64,000 nucleotides of DNA, from the NCBI GenBank assembly GCA_021234155.1, contig JAJEKV010000033.1, positions 2,583,454-2,647,453 of the forward strand, written 5' to 3'. Each line of letters starts with the position of its first letter. Position 1 is the stretch's first letter. A model generated the notes under the pieces. That model saw nothing but the letters and a program-made list of their open reading frames with translations, ran no database searches and was not told where the DNA came from. The stretch is from Isoetes taiwanensis. Taxonomy: Eukaryota > Streptophyta > Lycopodiopsida > Isoetales > Isoetaceae. Shown piece by piece: positions 63,887 through 64,000 of the stretch. The position numbers and the translations under genes are program-made.

Positions 63887-63890
<4 letters not shown>

Positions 63891-63958
<68 letters not shown>
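63891..63958. repeat. (CT)n microsatellite, block 6
   Basis: About 68 bases of CT after the right end of the Harbinger-like element; the window ends 42 bases later. Confidence 0.98.
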
Positions 63959-63961
<3 letters not shown>

Positions 63962-64000
63962 AGGTTTTTCAGGTGACATATCAAGCCCTGCGGGATAGGT

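Larger units (their letters stand above)
61571..63890 (+). mobile_element. PIF/Harbinger-like element bounded by (CT)n, transposase deleted
   Basis: The terminal inverted repeats TGCGTCGGCCACATGCT (61571-61587) and, on the other strand, TGCCTTGGCCACATGCT (63890-63874) match at 15 of 17 bases and abut CT blocks on both sides in the same orientation. Inside are an N-terminal transposase piece and a convergent Myb-like gene. A short inverted repeat (caaaagtatgct...gggtatcaaaa) lies at about 62396-62425 and 62612-62642 where the catalytic domain should be. Confidence 0.7.

Overview
This is a transposon-dense nuclear window from a land plant. The plant-type evidence is a very long PLS-class pentatricopeptide (PPR) gene, a MiAMP1-type antimicrobial protein gene, an F-box fragment, chromodomain Ty3/gypsy elements, PIF/Harbinger elements and L1-like LINEs, all with eukaryotic splice sites. 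The repeat load and the giant near-uniform PPR array would fit a fern or another seed-free plant, but no gene here fixes the lineage and that placement is inference.

Layout. 1-2560: a lone LTR (543-2113) and a 94-bp tandem duplication. 2771-5848: the PPR gene; a 72-nt intron joins a short first exon in frame to the long exon, and the E2 region after the stop is decayed. 7600-9975: a dead L1-like LINE. 10936-12735: a minus-strand gypsy remnant with an internal deletion. 12738-19534: a plus-strand LTR with a tRNA-iMet primer-binding site, then two hairpin repeats, a histone H3-like ORF split by a minus-strand LINE, two more hairpin repeats and a gypsy RT fragment. 20149-25763: segmental duplications carrying two F-box fragments. 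25830-31230: no gene recognised. 31258-31734: the MiAMP1-like gene, whose TATA box abuts the terminal repeat of a 5.1-kb PIF/Harbinger element (31798-36882). That element holds a broken transposase, a Myb-like gene and a captured nucleotide-kinase exon. 37803-38543: a Merlin/IS1595-type transposase. 43965-47908: LINE and poly(A) retroelement fragments. 47922-51992: a minus-strand chromovirus joined to a second gypsy family. 52357-63958: six (CT)n blocks separating three LINEs of one family and two DNA-transposon units.

The likely functional host genes are the MiAMP1-like gene and possibly the PPR gene. Nearly all else is mobile or decayed. The two most interesting items are the histone H3-like ORF lying in a retroelement setting, and the LINE family whose three copies (one near full length, two truncated at different points) are each bounded on both sides by (CT)n, suggesting microsatellite-targeted insertion. 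The supplied translations start at GTG/TTG/CTG as well as ATG, so I re-derived starts by eye. All homology calls are from recognisable motifs; no search was run.
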